Shown here piece after piece: positions 29,775 to 38,559 of a stretch of DNA of 64,000 nucleotides. A program made the translations under genes and the position numbers. This DNA is from Verrucomicrobiota bacterium (lineage in GTDB: Bacteria > Verrucomicrobiota > Verrucomicrobiia > Limisphaerales > UBA11320), in assembly GCA_016199985.1 (NCBI GenBank), contig JACQFQ010000006.1:144993-208992 (forward strand). Direction: 5' to 3'. Within the stretch, counting starts at the first letter, position 1; each line of letters opens with the position of its first letter. The notes under the pieces were generated by a model. It ran no database searches, was not told the DNA's origin, and worked only from the letters and a program-made list of their open reading frames with translations.

Positions 29775-32453
29775 ATGCCCAGTGGAGTGAACGCATCTGC
29801 CCCGGCGGCCAGTGGTGCAGCACCACCATCCACCGCTGACCCAATTCGCGCAGCGCTGAATGACATCATCGTGTGGTCAGTGGACGCACCCTCATGGCAG
29901 CGCGATGCGCTTCGCCGACTATACGGACAACTGAAACACGCGCCAGCCGAAGTGGAGGAACTTTACGTTCTTTGCCGCCAAGCCCACGACCTGCTTGAAG
30001 CCGGGGAAACACCGCTAACGGCGCAACCGCTCACCACAAGCCATGTTCCCGCATTCTGGAACACCGGCGGCGCGGTCGCGCTCAAATCAATCGGACACGC
30101 GAAAAACGTCAACGCGCTTGCTGACGACCAAACGCTGCATTTCGCGGAAGCGGGTCTGACCGTTGTTTATGGCGACAACGGCGCAGGCAAGTCCGGCTAC
30201 GGGCGCGTGCTCAAGCGCGCGTGCCGTGCCCGCGACCAGGAAGACATTCTGACGAACGCTTACGCAACGCCGGGCGGCGCGCCGTCGGCCCGAATCAAGT
30301 ATTCGCTGGCAAGCGCCGTGCAGCCAGAAATCGCGTGGCAGGATGGTGTCGCAGCAAATCCTGACCTTTCCAACATCAGCGTTTTCGACTCAAAGTGCGC
30401 CTCAATCCATGTGGACGGAAAAAACGAGTTGGCATACACGCCTGTTCCTCTTCAGTTGCTCCAAACATTGGCGGACGTTGCCCGCGACATTGGCAATAGA
30501 CTGAAAACGAAGAAGACCGCTCTTGAAGGACAAGTCCCGTCGTTCAACAAAAAGCCCATGTCCCGCGAAGGGACAGCGGTTCACCAAATCATCCTGAGCC
30601 TGTCTCCAACCACGCAAGCAGCGGCCATAAACTCGCTGGGGCAGATGTCAGAGCATGAGGCAGCGCGGCTCGAACAACTCAAACGCGACCTGGCCGCTGA
30701 CCCGGTGAAGGAAGTCAAGAAACTGAAGGCGCAGAAGCAGCGCGTCGAAGAGTTGGCTAAGTTGGTCACAAATTCCGAATTCGTTTTACTTCCCGCTCGC
30801 GCTGATGAATTACGCCAACTGTTGATAACGGCGAAGGACAAGGCGACTGCTGCAAAGCTCGCCGCAAATGAAGCTTTCAACACGGAGCCATTGCCACAAG
30901 CTGGCTCGGAAGTGTGGAAGACCCTTTGGGAGGCGGCACGCGCATTCTCGACGCAAGAGGCATACCCGGCAAAACCATTCCCGAACTCTGGAGAAGGCGA
31001 AGCCTGTGTTCTTTGTCAACAGCCGCTCTCGCCGGATGCAGCAATTCGTCTGAACGCATTTGAGAAATTCGTCCAGCAAAAGGTTCAGCAGGCCGCTGAA
31101 GACGCCCGGCGCGCGATTCAGCCTTGGAAGGATACAATCAAGAGTTCCTGTGCAACCAATGAAGCACTGGCGGAAGCAGTCCGTCTGCTTCGCGACGAGT
31201 TAGACCAACCCGCGGTTTGTAGAAAGATCGTTCGCACTCTCACCAAAGCGCGAGTGCGAGGGCGAAAGCTCGTCGCGGCGACCGACCCAACGCTTTTCGG
31301 AACGCAACGGGCGGTAGCCAGCGTCGTCGCCCAACTCACCGCGCTCGCTACGAATCTTGACGTGCGAATCGGCGAGTTTCAGAATGCAGCCGACCCAACC
31401 CAGCGCAAGCTTCAAGAGAATGAACTGCGCGGACTGGAAGACCGAGTGTGGCTCGCAAGCATTCTGCCGGATGTTGAAGCCGAGATTGGGCGGCTGAAGA
31501 AGATTGCGGCGTTTGGATTGGCGATGCAGGACGCGGACACAAACCGCATCACTCGAAAGACGACCGAAGTCTCCAAGGCGCTCGTCACAAATACCATTCG
31601 TGATGCGTTCGCTGCGGAAACCGTAGCCTTGAGTATCGCGGACCGGCGGCTGGAACTGACGCAGGAAGCAAGCGGGTATGGCTCAACGAAGTTCAAAGTA
31701 TCTCTGGTTCGCAATCCCAAGGCAAAGGTCGAAAGGGTCTTGAGCGAGGGGGAGCATCGATGCGTCGCGCTGGCCGCGTTTCTTGCCGAATTATCCACAG
31801 CGCACAACCGCTCCGGTGTCATCTTCGACGACCCGGTTTCATCGCTCGACCACAACTACCGGGAGTTGGTGGCGGCGCGTTTGGTGAAGGAGGCTGCGAG
31901 CGGGCGGCAGGTTATTGTTTTCACACACGATATTCCATTTTTAATGATGCTGGACGAAGAAGCTCGCAGTAAATCACTCAACCCAAATTACCAGTGCGTG
32001 AACCGTGCGGACGATCGAGCGGGCATTTGCACGCAGGGAGCACCCTCGAAAGCTCAACCGGTGCCGGAGATTGTTTCAAAAGTGGAGAACCGACTGACGA
32101 CAACGAGATCGCTGCACGGAGCAGGCCGCCTGGATGAGTGGTCAGACCAGGTAAAGGCGATGGCTGGCCTGTTGCGCGACGGGTGGGAACGAGCCTCGGA
32201 ATTTGCAGTGTCTCACGTCGTGCGGCGCTTCAGCAATGCCGTCCACACTGGCGGCCTGCGGAAAGTGACAGTATTGACTGACGCGGATTGTGACGATTTG
32301 AAGGAAGGCTACGGGTTTTGCTGCACCCACTGCCACACTGACCCGCCAGGAGTAAATCGACCAACACCCACACCGGACAGGATGAGCGACGAAATCACCC
32401 GCCTGCGAAACTGGTTCGAGAGCGTTCGTACGCGGCAAGAACAAAAGAAATAG
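29775..32453 (+). CDS. RloC-like ATPase with zinc-hook CxxC motif
   Basis: 892 residues from the ATG at 29775 (the GTG 25 codons earlier lacks support). An N-terminal helical domain (IIVWSVDAPSWQRDALRRLYGQL, ELYVLCRQAHDL) precedes an ABC-type ATPase: Walker A GDNGAGKS (133-140), then long coiled-coil arms with a CVLCQQPL CxxC zinc-hook-like motif at residues 411-414, then a signature-like LSEGEHRCVALAAFLAEL and Walker B GVIFDDPVSSLD (about 679-690), then VIVFTHDIPFL. The layout is that of RloC/PrrC-type or Rad50-like ATPases. A C-terminal region (GWERASEFAVSHVVRRFSNAVHT...CCTHCHTDPPG) could be an effector. A role in phage defence (abortive infection) is plausible by family and context, but I cannot identify anticodon-nuclease active residues with confidence. 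Confidence 0.75.
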   Translation: MPSGVNASAPAASGAAPPSTADPIRAALNDIIVWSVDAPSWQRDALRRLYGQLKHAPAEVEELYVLCRQAHDLLEAGETPLTAQPLTTSHVPAFWNTGGAVALKSIGHAKNVNALADDQTLHFAEAGLTVVYGDNGAGKSGYGRVLKRACRARDQEDILTNAYATPGGAPSARIKYSLASAVQPEIAWQDGVAANPDLSNISVFDSKCASIHVDGKNELAYTPVPLQLLQTLADVARDIGNRLKTKKTALEGQVPSFNKKPMSREGTAVHQIILSLSPTTQAAAINSLGQMSEHEAARLEQLKRDLAADPVKEVKKLKAQKQRVEELAKLVTNSEFVLLPARADELRQLLITAKDKATAAKLAANEAFNTEPLPQAGSEVWKTLWEAARAFSTQEAYPAKPFPNSGEGEACVLCQQPLSPDAAIRLNAFEKFVQQKVQQAAEDARRAIQPWKDTIKSSCATNEALAEAVRLLRDELDQPAVCRKIVRTLTKARVRGRKLVAATDPTLFGTQRAVASVVAQLTALATNLDVRIGEFQNAADPTQRKLQENELRGLEDRVWLASILPDVEAEIGRLKKIAAFGLAMQDADTNRITRKTTEVSKALVTNTIRDAFAAETVALSIADRRLELTQEASGYGSTKFKVSLVRNPKAKVERVLSEGEHRCVALAAFLAELSTAHNRSGVIFDDPVSSLDHNYRELVAARLVKEAASGRQVIVFTHDIPFLMMLDEEARSKSLNPNYQCVNRADDRAGICTQGAPSKAQPVPEIVSKVENRLTTTRSLHGAGRLDEWSDQVKAMAGLLRDGWERASEFAVSHVVRRFSNAVHTGGLRKVTVLTDADCDDLKEGYGFCCTHCHTDPPGVNRPTPTPDRMSDEITRLRNWFESVRTRQEQKK

Positions 32454-32521
32454 ACATTCTGATGCACGTGCTTGCCGCGTGGATCCGCGTTCCGGGTTGA
32501 GAATGGAGGGCGCTCGGAACT

Positions 32522-32659
32522 TTATCGAAGAGGGTTTCGTGATCCGAGCAACTTTCGCGCGCGATCCCAAATGCACGCGATGACGTTGAGCAGCGCTGCT
32601 AACGCGGTTACAAGCCGCGACAAAGCCGTAATCAAGACAGTAAAATCGATAATCGTCAT
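32522..32659 (-). CDS. Small single-membrane-segment peptide
   Basis: 45 residues from the ATG at 32659 with an excellent GAGGAG ribosome site 7 bp upstream. The sequence has one hydrophobic helix (FTVLITALSRLVTALAALLNVIACIW) and a basic tail (DRARKLLGSRNPLR). This layout is shared by type I toxins such as Ldr/TisB-like peptides, by small holins and by other membrane microproteins; nothing identifies which. It lies next to the P4-type integrase and just after the ATPase gene on the opposite strand. Confidence 0.55.
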   Translation of the reverse strand: MTIIDFTVLITALSRLVTALAALLNVIACIWDRARKLLGSRNPLR

Positions 32660-32890
32660 GTTTTTCTCCTCATTTGCGTCGGCCTTCATTGGCCTGACGT
32701 GAACGAGGCAAAAGCCGGTGCTCAGTTGTAACGGGAAAGGCCGCGCCAGCGCCGCCGGGCGGGGCGAAGCTGCACAAGCGTCAGCGCGGAAGTGAGTAGC
32801 CTTGGACGCTTGCACGCTACCGGCTAAACCATGGTTACGTTCAGGACAACGGCGGACGTTTGAGGAAATCTGACAATTTGAGACGGTGCT

Positions 32891-34066
32891 TTACTGCGTC
32901 ACGCTATCGAGATAATCCGCCCACCACTGCATCATCTTCCGGCGTTCGGGCAGATATTGCGCGTGGTTGTAGGCCGCTCTCACTTGGTTGCGCTCACAGT
33001 GGGCAAGCTGACGCTCGATGACGTCAGGCATGAAGCCATGCTCATTCAGTATGGTACTGGCGGTACTTCGGAATCCATGCCCGGTCGTGCGTGAATGATA
33101 GCCCATGCGGTACAGCGCATAAAGCATGGTGTTCTCGCTCATGAAGGATTTAGGGCTGTGCTGATTGGGAAACAGATGCTGCCGGTTCCCGGTGAGCTTT
33201 TTCAATTGCCGCAACACTTCAACGGCCTGACGTGACAGCGGCACCATGTGCTCCTCTTTCATTTTCATTCGGCTCGCGGGGATCCGCCACTCGGCTTTGT
33301 CGAAATCCAACTCCATCCATCCGGCCGCGCGCAATTCGGTGGTGCGAACGAAGGTGAGCAAAAGGAGGCGAAGCGCCAGCTTGGTTTGCAATGCCCCATC
33401 GTAGGTTTCCAGTTTTTGCAGGAATTCCGGCAGATCGACAGCCTTCAAGTACGAATGGTGCTTGCTGACTGGTGTTTTGAGCGCTCCCCGAAGGTCAGGC
33501 ACGGGGTTTCTCTCGGCGCGCCCCGTGGCGATGGCATACATGAAAACTTGCCCGCACGACTGCATGACGCGCCGGGCTGTGTGCAGGGTTCCTCTGCTTT
33601 CAACGACGCGCAGTACTGAGAGAATCTCGGCGGCCGTAATCTCAGCGACTGGTCTTTTGCCAAGCTTTGGGAATAAATGCCTTTCCAGACGATCTTTTGT
33701 CAGCTTGGCAGTATTCGCCGCCCAGGCGTGTTTGCGCTGCTCAAACCACTCGCGGGCTACCGGCTCAAATGCGTTCTCAGCTTTGAGCACCACAAGGCGC
33801 TTTGCCGTTTTCTTCACCTCTCCGGGGTCGCTCCCGGCTGCCAGCGCCTTTCGCGCATGTGCCCGCCGCTCCCTGGCGTCACTCAGAGTGACTTCAGGAT
33901 AGACCCCCAGTGCCAACAGCTTTTCCTTGCCGGCATAGTGGTATTTAAGCCGCCAGTATTTGCTGCCGGCTGGGTTAACCAGCAGAAACATTCCTTCGCC
34001 ATCGGTTATTTTGTAAGGCTTGGCTCTCGGCTTGGCGTTGCGAACCTTCGCATCTGAAAGAGACAT
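32891..34066 (-). CDS. P4-type tyrosine integrase
   Basis: 391 residues. The N-terminal DUF4102-type arm domain (MSLSDAKVRNAKPRAKPYKITDGEGMFLLVNPAGSKYWRLKYHYAGKEKLLALGVYPEVTLSDARERR) is followed by a SAM-like core-binding domain and the catalytic domain. Catalytic residues are in place: Arg in LLTFVRTTELRAAGW, HGFRSTAST, the LAHCERN His and Tyr in AAYNHAQYLPERR. It is therefore of the P4 integrase group and distinct from the Gln-type recombinases at 18176 and 56916. The GGGGTAT repeats just upstream (34069-34325) are likely arm sites. Probably drives the mobilisation module. No tRNA gene is adjacent. Confidence 0.93.
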   Translation of the reverse strand: MSLSDAKVRNAKPRAKPYKITDGEGMFLLVNPAGSKYWRLKYHYAGKEKLLALGVYPEVTLSDARERRAHARKALAAGSDPGEVKKTAKRLVVLKAENAFEPVAREWFEQRKHAWAANTAKLTKDRLERHLFPKLGKRPVAEITAAEILSVLRVVESRGTLHTARRVMQSCGQVFMYAIATGRAERNPVPDLRGALKTPVSKHHSYLKAVDLPEFLQKLETYDGALQTKLALRLLLLTFVRTTELRAAGWMELDFDKAEWRIPASRMKMKEEHMVPLSRQAVEVLRQLKKLTGNRQHLFPNQHSPKSFMSENTMLYALYRMGYHSRTTGHGFRSTASTILNEHGFMPDVIERQLAHCERNQVRAAYNHAQYLPERRKMMQWWADYLDSVTQ

Positions 34067-34068
34067 CT

Positions 34069-34325
34069 GGGGTATATTCTCCGAACGGTGGGGTATCTAT
34101 GAAGAATTGTACCCCAAAATACCCCCGAATGTCAACAATCCGCCCCGGACACCGCCGGTGGCGGAATGTCATTAAACTGGCTGTCAGTGCTGCTTTGGCG
34201 GATGTTGCCGGACGGTGCCGGCTGAAGAATTGGTGACCCCTACGGCAATCACGAAAATGACTTATTACTTTGTTTTATAACGACAATTTGCAGTTCCAAA
34301 AACAAGATACCCCCGTTAATACCCC
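34069..34325. repeat. GGGGTAT repeats upstream of the P4-type integrase
   Basis: GGGGTAT occurs at 34069-34075 and 34090-34096, and its complement ATACCCC at 34119-34125, 34307-34313 and 34319-34325, plus GTACCCC at 34109. They are clustered just before the integrase start, where arm-type integrase sites or operator copies are expected. The 34326-34416 stretch holds no gene. No matching copies elsewhere mark the other end. Confidence 0.5.
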
Positions 34326-34416
34326 CACTTTTGCACCATTCTTCGGGTCACGTTCCCGTTGTCCCCTTAAAGCCGTTTTTTGAGTCTCCCGATACTGGTT
34401 GTGCGAAGCACATCCG

Positions 34417-35535
34417 TCAATCGATAGTCAGCGATTTCGGCAAGCGAAGTTGATAACTTGTGCTTCGCCCGCCTGCTTCGTCTTTGGTCAGAATCTGGCG
34501 ATTGAGCAGATCGCTAATGTCCCGCAGCGCCGTGTCCTGCGAACACTTCGTCAGCTTTGCCCACTTTGAGGATGTGAGTTTCCCTTCAAACCCGTCCAGC
34601 AGGCGATTGATGATCGTTCGTTGTCGATCGTTGAACGATTCACCGGCATGGGTTTTCCAGAAGTTCGCTTTCACCAGCACGGCTTCGAGCAGCTTTTCCG
34701 ACGCAGTGATCGCGTGCTTAAGGCAGTTCAAAAACCATTCAATCCAAATCGTGATGTCGAGCGTGCCTTTTTGGCAGCTTTCCAGAACATTGTAGTATTC
34801 CTTGCGCTCGCGCTGAATCTGCGCGGACATGCTGTAAAAACGTTGGGCGCTCTTCTCAGACCGCGCCAACATCATGTCCGCGATCGCTCGCGCAATTCTC
34901 CCGTTGCCATCCTCGAACGGGTGAATGGTCACAAACCAGAAATGCGCGAGCGCGGACTTAATCACCGGGTCGGTTTCCGACGGGGCATTAAACCATTTTA
35001 GGAAGCGAGCCATCTCTTTCTTGAGCCGGTCAGGCGATGGCGCTTCATAATGCACCCACTCGCGCCCGATAGCTCCGGACACGACCTGCATCGGACCGCT
35101 GACCTCCGTACGCCATCCCCCTACTGTGATGCGTTGCATCCCGCTCCGCCCGGTGGGAAATAGCGCGGCGTGCCAGGCGAACAATCTCTCCTGCGTCAGA
35201 GGCGCGACATACTTGCGCGTCGCATCCAGCATGATCTCCACAATGCCTTCCACGTTGCGGTCAATCTGTAGCGCAGCCCCAATATCCATGCCCAACCGCC
35301 TGGCGATGGAAGATCGCACCTGCTGGGCGTCGAGTTTCTCGCCCTCGATCTCGCTGGTTTTGATGACATCCTGAGTCAGCGTTTGCAGCGTTGCCTCCTC
35401 GCGCAGCTCGAAACCCAACGCCTCCATGCGCCCCAGCAAACGGCCTTGAAGGTGGCGCACTTCAGCGAGCAGATCGACCACGTCCCCCTGCTTCCAGGTC
35501 AGTTCAGGCCACGCTTTAAGCTCGTAAATGTACAT
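34417..35535 (-). CDS. Fic-domain protein (AMP transferase type)
   Basis: 372 residues from the ATG at 35535 (MYIYELKAWPELTWKQ). The catalytic loop HPFEDGNGRIAR is at residues 205-216, with His205 as base and all the usual residues present, so it should be active. An N-terminal inhibitory-helix motif TSEIEG is at about 60-65, matching the class-II self-inhibition pattern [S/T]xxxE[G/N]. A DUF4172-like N-terminus (YELKAWPELTW) and a winged-helix C-terminus (SSKWAKLTKCSQDTALRDISDLLNRQIL) complete the usual self-regulated Fic layout. Fic enzymes AMPylate target proteins such as topoisomerase subunits; target unknown here. It lies between the integrase and toxin-antitoxin genes. Confidence 0.9.
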   Translation of the reverse strand: MYIYELKAWPELTWKQGDVVDLLAEVRHLQGRLLGRMEALGFELREEATLQTLTQDVIKTSEIEGEKLDAQQVRSSIARRLGMDIGAALQIDRNVEGIVEIMLDATRKYVAPLTQERLFAWHAALFPTGRSGMQRITVGGWRTEVSGPMQVVSGAIGREWVHYEAPSPDRLKKEMARFLKWFNAPSETDPVIKSALAHFWFVTIHPFEDGNGRIARAIADMMLARSEKSAQRFYSMSAQIQRERKEYYNVLESCQKGTLDITIWIEWFLNCLKHAITASEKLLEAVLVKANFWKTHAGESFNDRQRTIINRLLDGFEGKLTSSKWAKLTKCSQDTALRDISDLLNRQILTKDEAGGRSTSYQLRLPKSLTID

Positions 35536-35705
35536 AGCAATCTCCGCATTGATTAAGGAGATGGTAGCCGATATTCGCCTCGTGAGCAATGAGTTTCTCC
35601 GCATAGAATGCGGTGATTAAGACGGCTATTCACCGCAGCTACTACTCTACGTTCTGGAATTCTCGCGCCGGCACAAAATCAAAGCCAAGTTGCCCCCGAA
35701 ACTTC

Positions 35706-35981
35706 TCATGGCCAATCTTGCGCCCCGTGATAGATGCGGGAGATTTCGACGGCATGTTCCTTGAACTGGTAAACGACGATGTAGGGCAACGACGGAAACA
35801 CCAGTTCGCGTCGGCCTTTCATCCGGCCTACTCGTCCACGATTGGGGAATTCCCGAAGTGCTGAACACCCATCATACAAGGTCTGCACCACTTCACGCGC
35901 TGCCACGGGGTTGCTTGCCCGGATGCGCCAATAAATGCGTTCAATGTCCTCGGACGCCCGTGCAGACCAGAGGACCTCCAT
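35706..35981 (-). CDS. ParE-family toxin
   Basis: 91 residues. The pattern VLWSARASEDIERIYWRIRASNPVAAREVVQTLYDGCSALREFPNRGR...YIVVYQFKEHAVEISRIYHGAQDWP is that of the ParE/RelE superfamily, ending in the RIxHGAQDWP motif typical of plasmid-stabilisation toxins (ParE type, gyrase poison). The antitoxin precedes it with one shared base (35981), so the pair is co-translated. Confidence 0.88.
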   Translation of the reverse strand: MEVLWSARASEDIERIYWRIRASNPVAAREVVQTLYDGCSALREFPNRGRVGRMKGRRELVFPSLPYIVVYQFKEHAVEISRIYHGAQDWP

Positions 35982-36205
35982 CAGGAGCGGAGCAACATAT
36001 TCAGTTGAATCCCCACCTGCTCGTGAGTGAGATAGTCTCCTCGTTCAAGCGCGGCTTCGCCGGCTTTAACGGCTTCAACGAAGCGAGCCTGTTGTTCCAG
36101 ATAGTCGACGAGAACCTCTTGAGCAAGCGCATTTGCATCGCGTCCATTTTCAGAGGCGAGCTTGGAAAGTTGAGCTTCTTTTTCCGGGGTGAGGGGCACT
36201 TCCAT
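35981..36205 (-). CDS. ParD/CopG-like antitoxin
   Basis: 74 residues. MEVPLTPEKEAQLSKLASENGRDANALAQEVLVDYLEQQARFVEAVKAGEAALERGDYLTHEQVGIQL shows the ribbon-helix-helix-like N-terminus (basic, LTPEKEAQLxxLA, NALAQEVLVDYL) and a helical tail of addiction-module antitoxins. It lies immediately upstream of the ParE-like toxin. A function as autorepressor and toxin neutraliser follows from the family. Confidence 0.8.
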   Translation of the reverse strand: MEVPLTPEKEAQLSKLASENGRDANALAQEVLVDYLEQQARFVEAVKAGEAALERGDYLTHEQVGIQLNMLLRS

Positions 36206-36272
36206 CGTTAAATCTTAGCCAATTCCATCGCTTTTGTCAAAGTGCCTGCATTTTGTGGATGATCAACCCGAT

Positions 36273-36370
36273 TCAATTCAGAGGCGCTTTTTCGGCAAGC
36301 TCCTGTTTCAGCCTACGAATATCTTCCGCCCGGCATGCAGTGCAGCGTTGTGAGAGCTTCACCGGCTTGG
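36273..36370 (-). pseudogene. Duplicated 3' fragment of the AlpA gene
   Basis: On the - strand the sequence directly after the AlpA stop codon reads AKPVKLSQRCTACRAEDIRRL, then KQELAEKAPLN and a stop. It matches the C-terminal part of AlpA (PKPVKLSARCTAWRAEDIRELISEL). It lacks a start and most of the helix-turn-helix. It looks like a partial tandem copy, cut back to the 3' end and slightly diverged. Confidence 0.7.
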
Positions 36371-36619
36371 CTAGTTCGCCCTCGGCTTAGTCAATGCCTC
36401 CCCTAGGCGTTTGCGAGTCTGAAAGGGCTTGCGTTTAGAGAGTTCAGAAATCAGCTCCCGAATATCCTCCGCCCGCCACGCCGTGCACCTTGCCGACAGT
36501 TTCACCGGCTTCGGGAACCGGCCGGATTTGACACCTTCCCACCAGCACGTCTTGCCAATGGGTATGACATTTAGAACTTCCGGCAGCCGTACGAAGCCGG
36601 TTTCGGGAATTGTGTTCAT
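36371..36619 (-). CDS. AlpA-family transcriptional regulator / excisionase-like
   Basis: 82 residues. TGFVRLPEVLNVIPIGKTCWWEGVKSGRFPKPVKLSARCTAWRAEDIRELISELSKRK matches the AlpA/MerR-like winged-helix family (FLRLxxVLxxxPxSKxxxWxxVxxGxFPxPVKLxxRxxAWxxxDI). Members activate integrase genes or act as recombination directionality factors on P4-like elements, and here AlpA is in the same element as the P4-type integrase. A start at the ATG at 36619 is preceded by GGAGGG. It is the last intact gene of the mobilisation run. Confidence 0.85.
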   Translation of the reverse strand: MNTIPETGFVRLPEVLNVIPIGKTCWWEGVKSGRFPKPVKLSARCTAWRAEDIRELISELSKRKPFQTRKRLGEALTKPRAN

Positions 36620-36703
36620 AATACCCTCCTTGTGTCATTGAGACGTCGAAAGCTCCTTTGAAAGCCTTCCCATCTCTATGCGCTTCCCCGATTGGATGCG
36701 CTT

Positions 36704-37153
36704 CTAATGCGGTTTGCGCGTCATGCTGACCTTCTCTGCTTCTTCCACGCCGTCACCGCTTTCCTTTACGACCACTTCGATGCTTTCGATAAACGCTGCG
36801 GTCGCATCGCTGGGCTTTGCCCAGCGGTCGGGGTCGTATTCCTGGATAAAATCGCAGGTGCCGAGCTCAAGCGCCGTCACCACCTGTTGCAGATTCTTGC
36901 CCCTCACCAGCACCATGAGGAACGTGTAGGCGAGAACAAAGTTGGTGCCGAACGGCCCGTCATAGGAGATGTCGAGAAGGTAGGCATAGCCGGGCGAGCG
37001 CGTCGGTGCAGCCGCTCGCCGCACTCTCAATCGCTCGACCCTGTCTTTCGTGCCGAAGGCGAGATAGTCCTCCGGCCCCTGATCGGTCGGAGGCGATTGC
37101 TCGCGTGTGGGTTGCTTCTTGCGAAACTGTGCTAAGGGGTCATTCATAATCAT
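36704..37153 (-). CDS. Accessory protein of the mobilisation operon
   Basis: 149 residues from an ATG that overlaps the stop of the upstream 37150 gene by 4 bp (ATGA), so translational coupling is likely. N-terminus is charged and disordered (MNDPLAQFRKKQPTREQSPPTD). The rest (DYLAFGTKDRVERLRVRRAAAPTRSPGYAYLLDISYDGPFGTNFVLAYTFLMVLVRGKNLQQVVTALELGTCDFIQEYDPDRWAKP) is a compact alpha/beta domain. I do not recognise it beyond its place between the relaxase and AlpA, where such proteins recur on mobile elements. Probably cytoplasmic. Confidence 0.55.
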   Translation of the reverse strand: MIMNDPLAQFRKKQPTREQSPPTDQGPEDYLAFGTKDRVERLRVRRAAAPTRSPGYAYLLDISYDGPFGTNFVLAYTFLMVLVRGKNLQQVVTALELGTCDFIQEYDPDRWAKPSDATAAFIESIEVVVKESGDGVEEAEKVSMTRKPH

Positions 37154-37512
37154 TCCCTCCCGAGGCGCTCAACATGCGCCTGCTGTTTTTGCACGATGCC
37201 CCGCGTTCGTACCTTACGGCGCATGGCGTCGCGGTCCATTTCACGGATACGCGCCGCATATAAAGCGATGCCGCCGGTCATTTTAATCACTCCGATCTGC
37301 GCCACCGTTTCGACATTGGTAATCGCGTTCATCATCTGACGTTTCACCTCTCCTGTGAGAGAATGGCCAGGAGCCTGAGTACGTGGCACAGCGCCCGGAC
37401 TGCCCACGGTGGGAATTCTTGCCCCTCGCTGGAATGTTCGTCTATGGGCGGCAGTTTCGGAGTGCGACACCGCATCCATCGCCCGGCGTTTCGATTCGTT
37501 GGGTGTTTCCAT
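37150..37512 (-). CDS. Small protein downstream of the relaxase
   Basis: 120 residues, starting 6 bp after the relaxase stop, and overlapping the next gene by 4 bp. The N-terminal half is low-complexity and basic. The second half is helical (SLTGEVKRQMMNAITNVETVAQIGVIKMTGGIALYAARIREMDRDAMRRKVRTRGIVQKQQAHVERLGRE). This could be an auxiliary mobilisation protein, but nothing beyond position supports that. Confidence 0.5.
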   Translation of the reverse strand: METPNESKRRAMDAVSHSETAAHRRTFQRGARIPTVGSPGAVPRTQAPGHSLTGEVKRQMMNAITNVETVAQIGVIKMTGGIALYAARIREMDRDAMRRKVRTRGIVQKQQAHVERLGRE

Positions 37513-37518
37513 AAATCG

Positions 37519-38430
37519 TCATCGTGAAAGTTCTGGCTCATGGCCTTCCCCTTTCGACCGGCTCGGCTGGATCATCTTTCGCCAGGACTTCTTCATCCAA
37601 GCGGTGGCCTGATCGCGTACCCTCGCGGCGAAGATGATGGATTTTTCCCACCACATCGCCCCGACGCCGCGCTCGCTTACCGCGCCGTCCCTTTGAATGG
37701 CCTTGGCCAGCGGGCGCATTTCATTAAGCGCCCTCACCCAGCGGACGAGCTTAAACCGCTCGGGGTCGGCCTCGACGCCCCGGCGCTTCATGGCGGTGGC
37801 CGCCACCCCGATTTTCGGCTCGGGCTGGCGGTCGATGCCCCGGTCTTTAAGCGACCGGTGATCGACCCTCTCTGGCCTTCCGGCTTTCTCTAGGGCTGTA
37901 TTCACCGCCTCAGCCCAGGACTCGCGCTGCTCGACGAGCAGTCCGACGTCGTTCCACTCCCTGGGCTTCTTCGTACTGAACTTATCCCCCTCCAGTTTCC
38001 GCATCGTGGTGAGGATATGGACGTGGGGGTTTTTCCCGGTCTTCGTATGGTGCAAAGACAGCTCGGCGACCATGCCCTTTGAGACCAACTCTTGCCTTGC
38101 CCAAGCCAGCGCCGTGGCGAATTGGGCTTCGGTGGAAAGCTCCGGGGGAACGGCCAGGATGAACTCTCGGGCAAGCTGTGCGTCCACGCGCTTTTCCCCG
38201 GCTTCGACCGCGTTCCAAAAACGCCCGGAATCAAGCGCCCACTCGGGCGCTCCCTCCGGCGTCAGTATCGTTGTGTTTACGACCCCTTTCATTCGGCGCG
38301 CGTAGTCATAGATTTTGCCGTCGCGCTCATCTCGAAGCTTGCTTCCCGCCCGGTAGGCGGCTGCCGCGATGACGGATCTGCCACGCTTTTCGCGGCTGAA
38401 GATCTTCGCTTCGAGTCGGTAGATCGCCAT
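37519..38430 (-). CDS. MOBQ-type relaxase (MobA/MobL family)
   Basis: 303 residues. The N-terminus MAIYRLEAKIFSREKRGRSVIAAAAYRAG holds the nucleophile-region tyrosine (Tyr26) typical of MobA/MobL proteins. The metal-binding histidines are in KNPHVHILTTM (His136, His138), preceded by LSLHHTKTG. The relaxase nicks oriT on one strand and pilots DNA to a coupling protein. It is short: only the relaxase domain plus about 100 residues, with no primase or helicase extension, unlike longer MobA proteins. It lies just downstream of an oriT-like intergenic stretch and the coupling-protein gene. In context it makes the module mobilisable, not self-transmissible. Confidence 0.9.
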   Translation of the reverse strand: MAIYRLEAKIFSREKRGRSVIAAAAYRAGSKLRDERDGKIYDYARRMKGVVNTTILTPEGAPEWALDSGRFWNAVEAGEKRVDAQLAREFILAVPPELSTEAQFATALAWARQELVSKGMVAELSLHHTKTGKNPHVHILTTMRKLEGDKFSTKKPREWNDVGLLVEQRESWAEAVNTALEKAGRPERVDHRSLKDRGIDRQPEPKIGVAATAMKRRGVEADPERFKLVRWVRALNEMRPLAKAIQRDGAVSERGVGAMWWEKSIIFAARVRDQATAWMKKSWRKMIQPSRSKGEGHEPELSR

Positions 38431-38559
38431 AGGCGTTTACCCACCTCTCTTAGTTTGTATTGTACCATACTTGCATTGCGTTTGTCCCATGACATCGAGG
38501 CTAAGAGCGGCTTTGCGCCTGTTTCGCCTCACATAAAAGACAGTCGTCCGCAGACGTCC

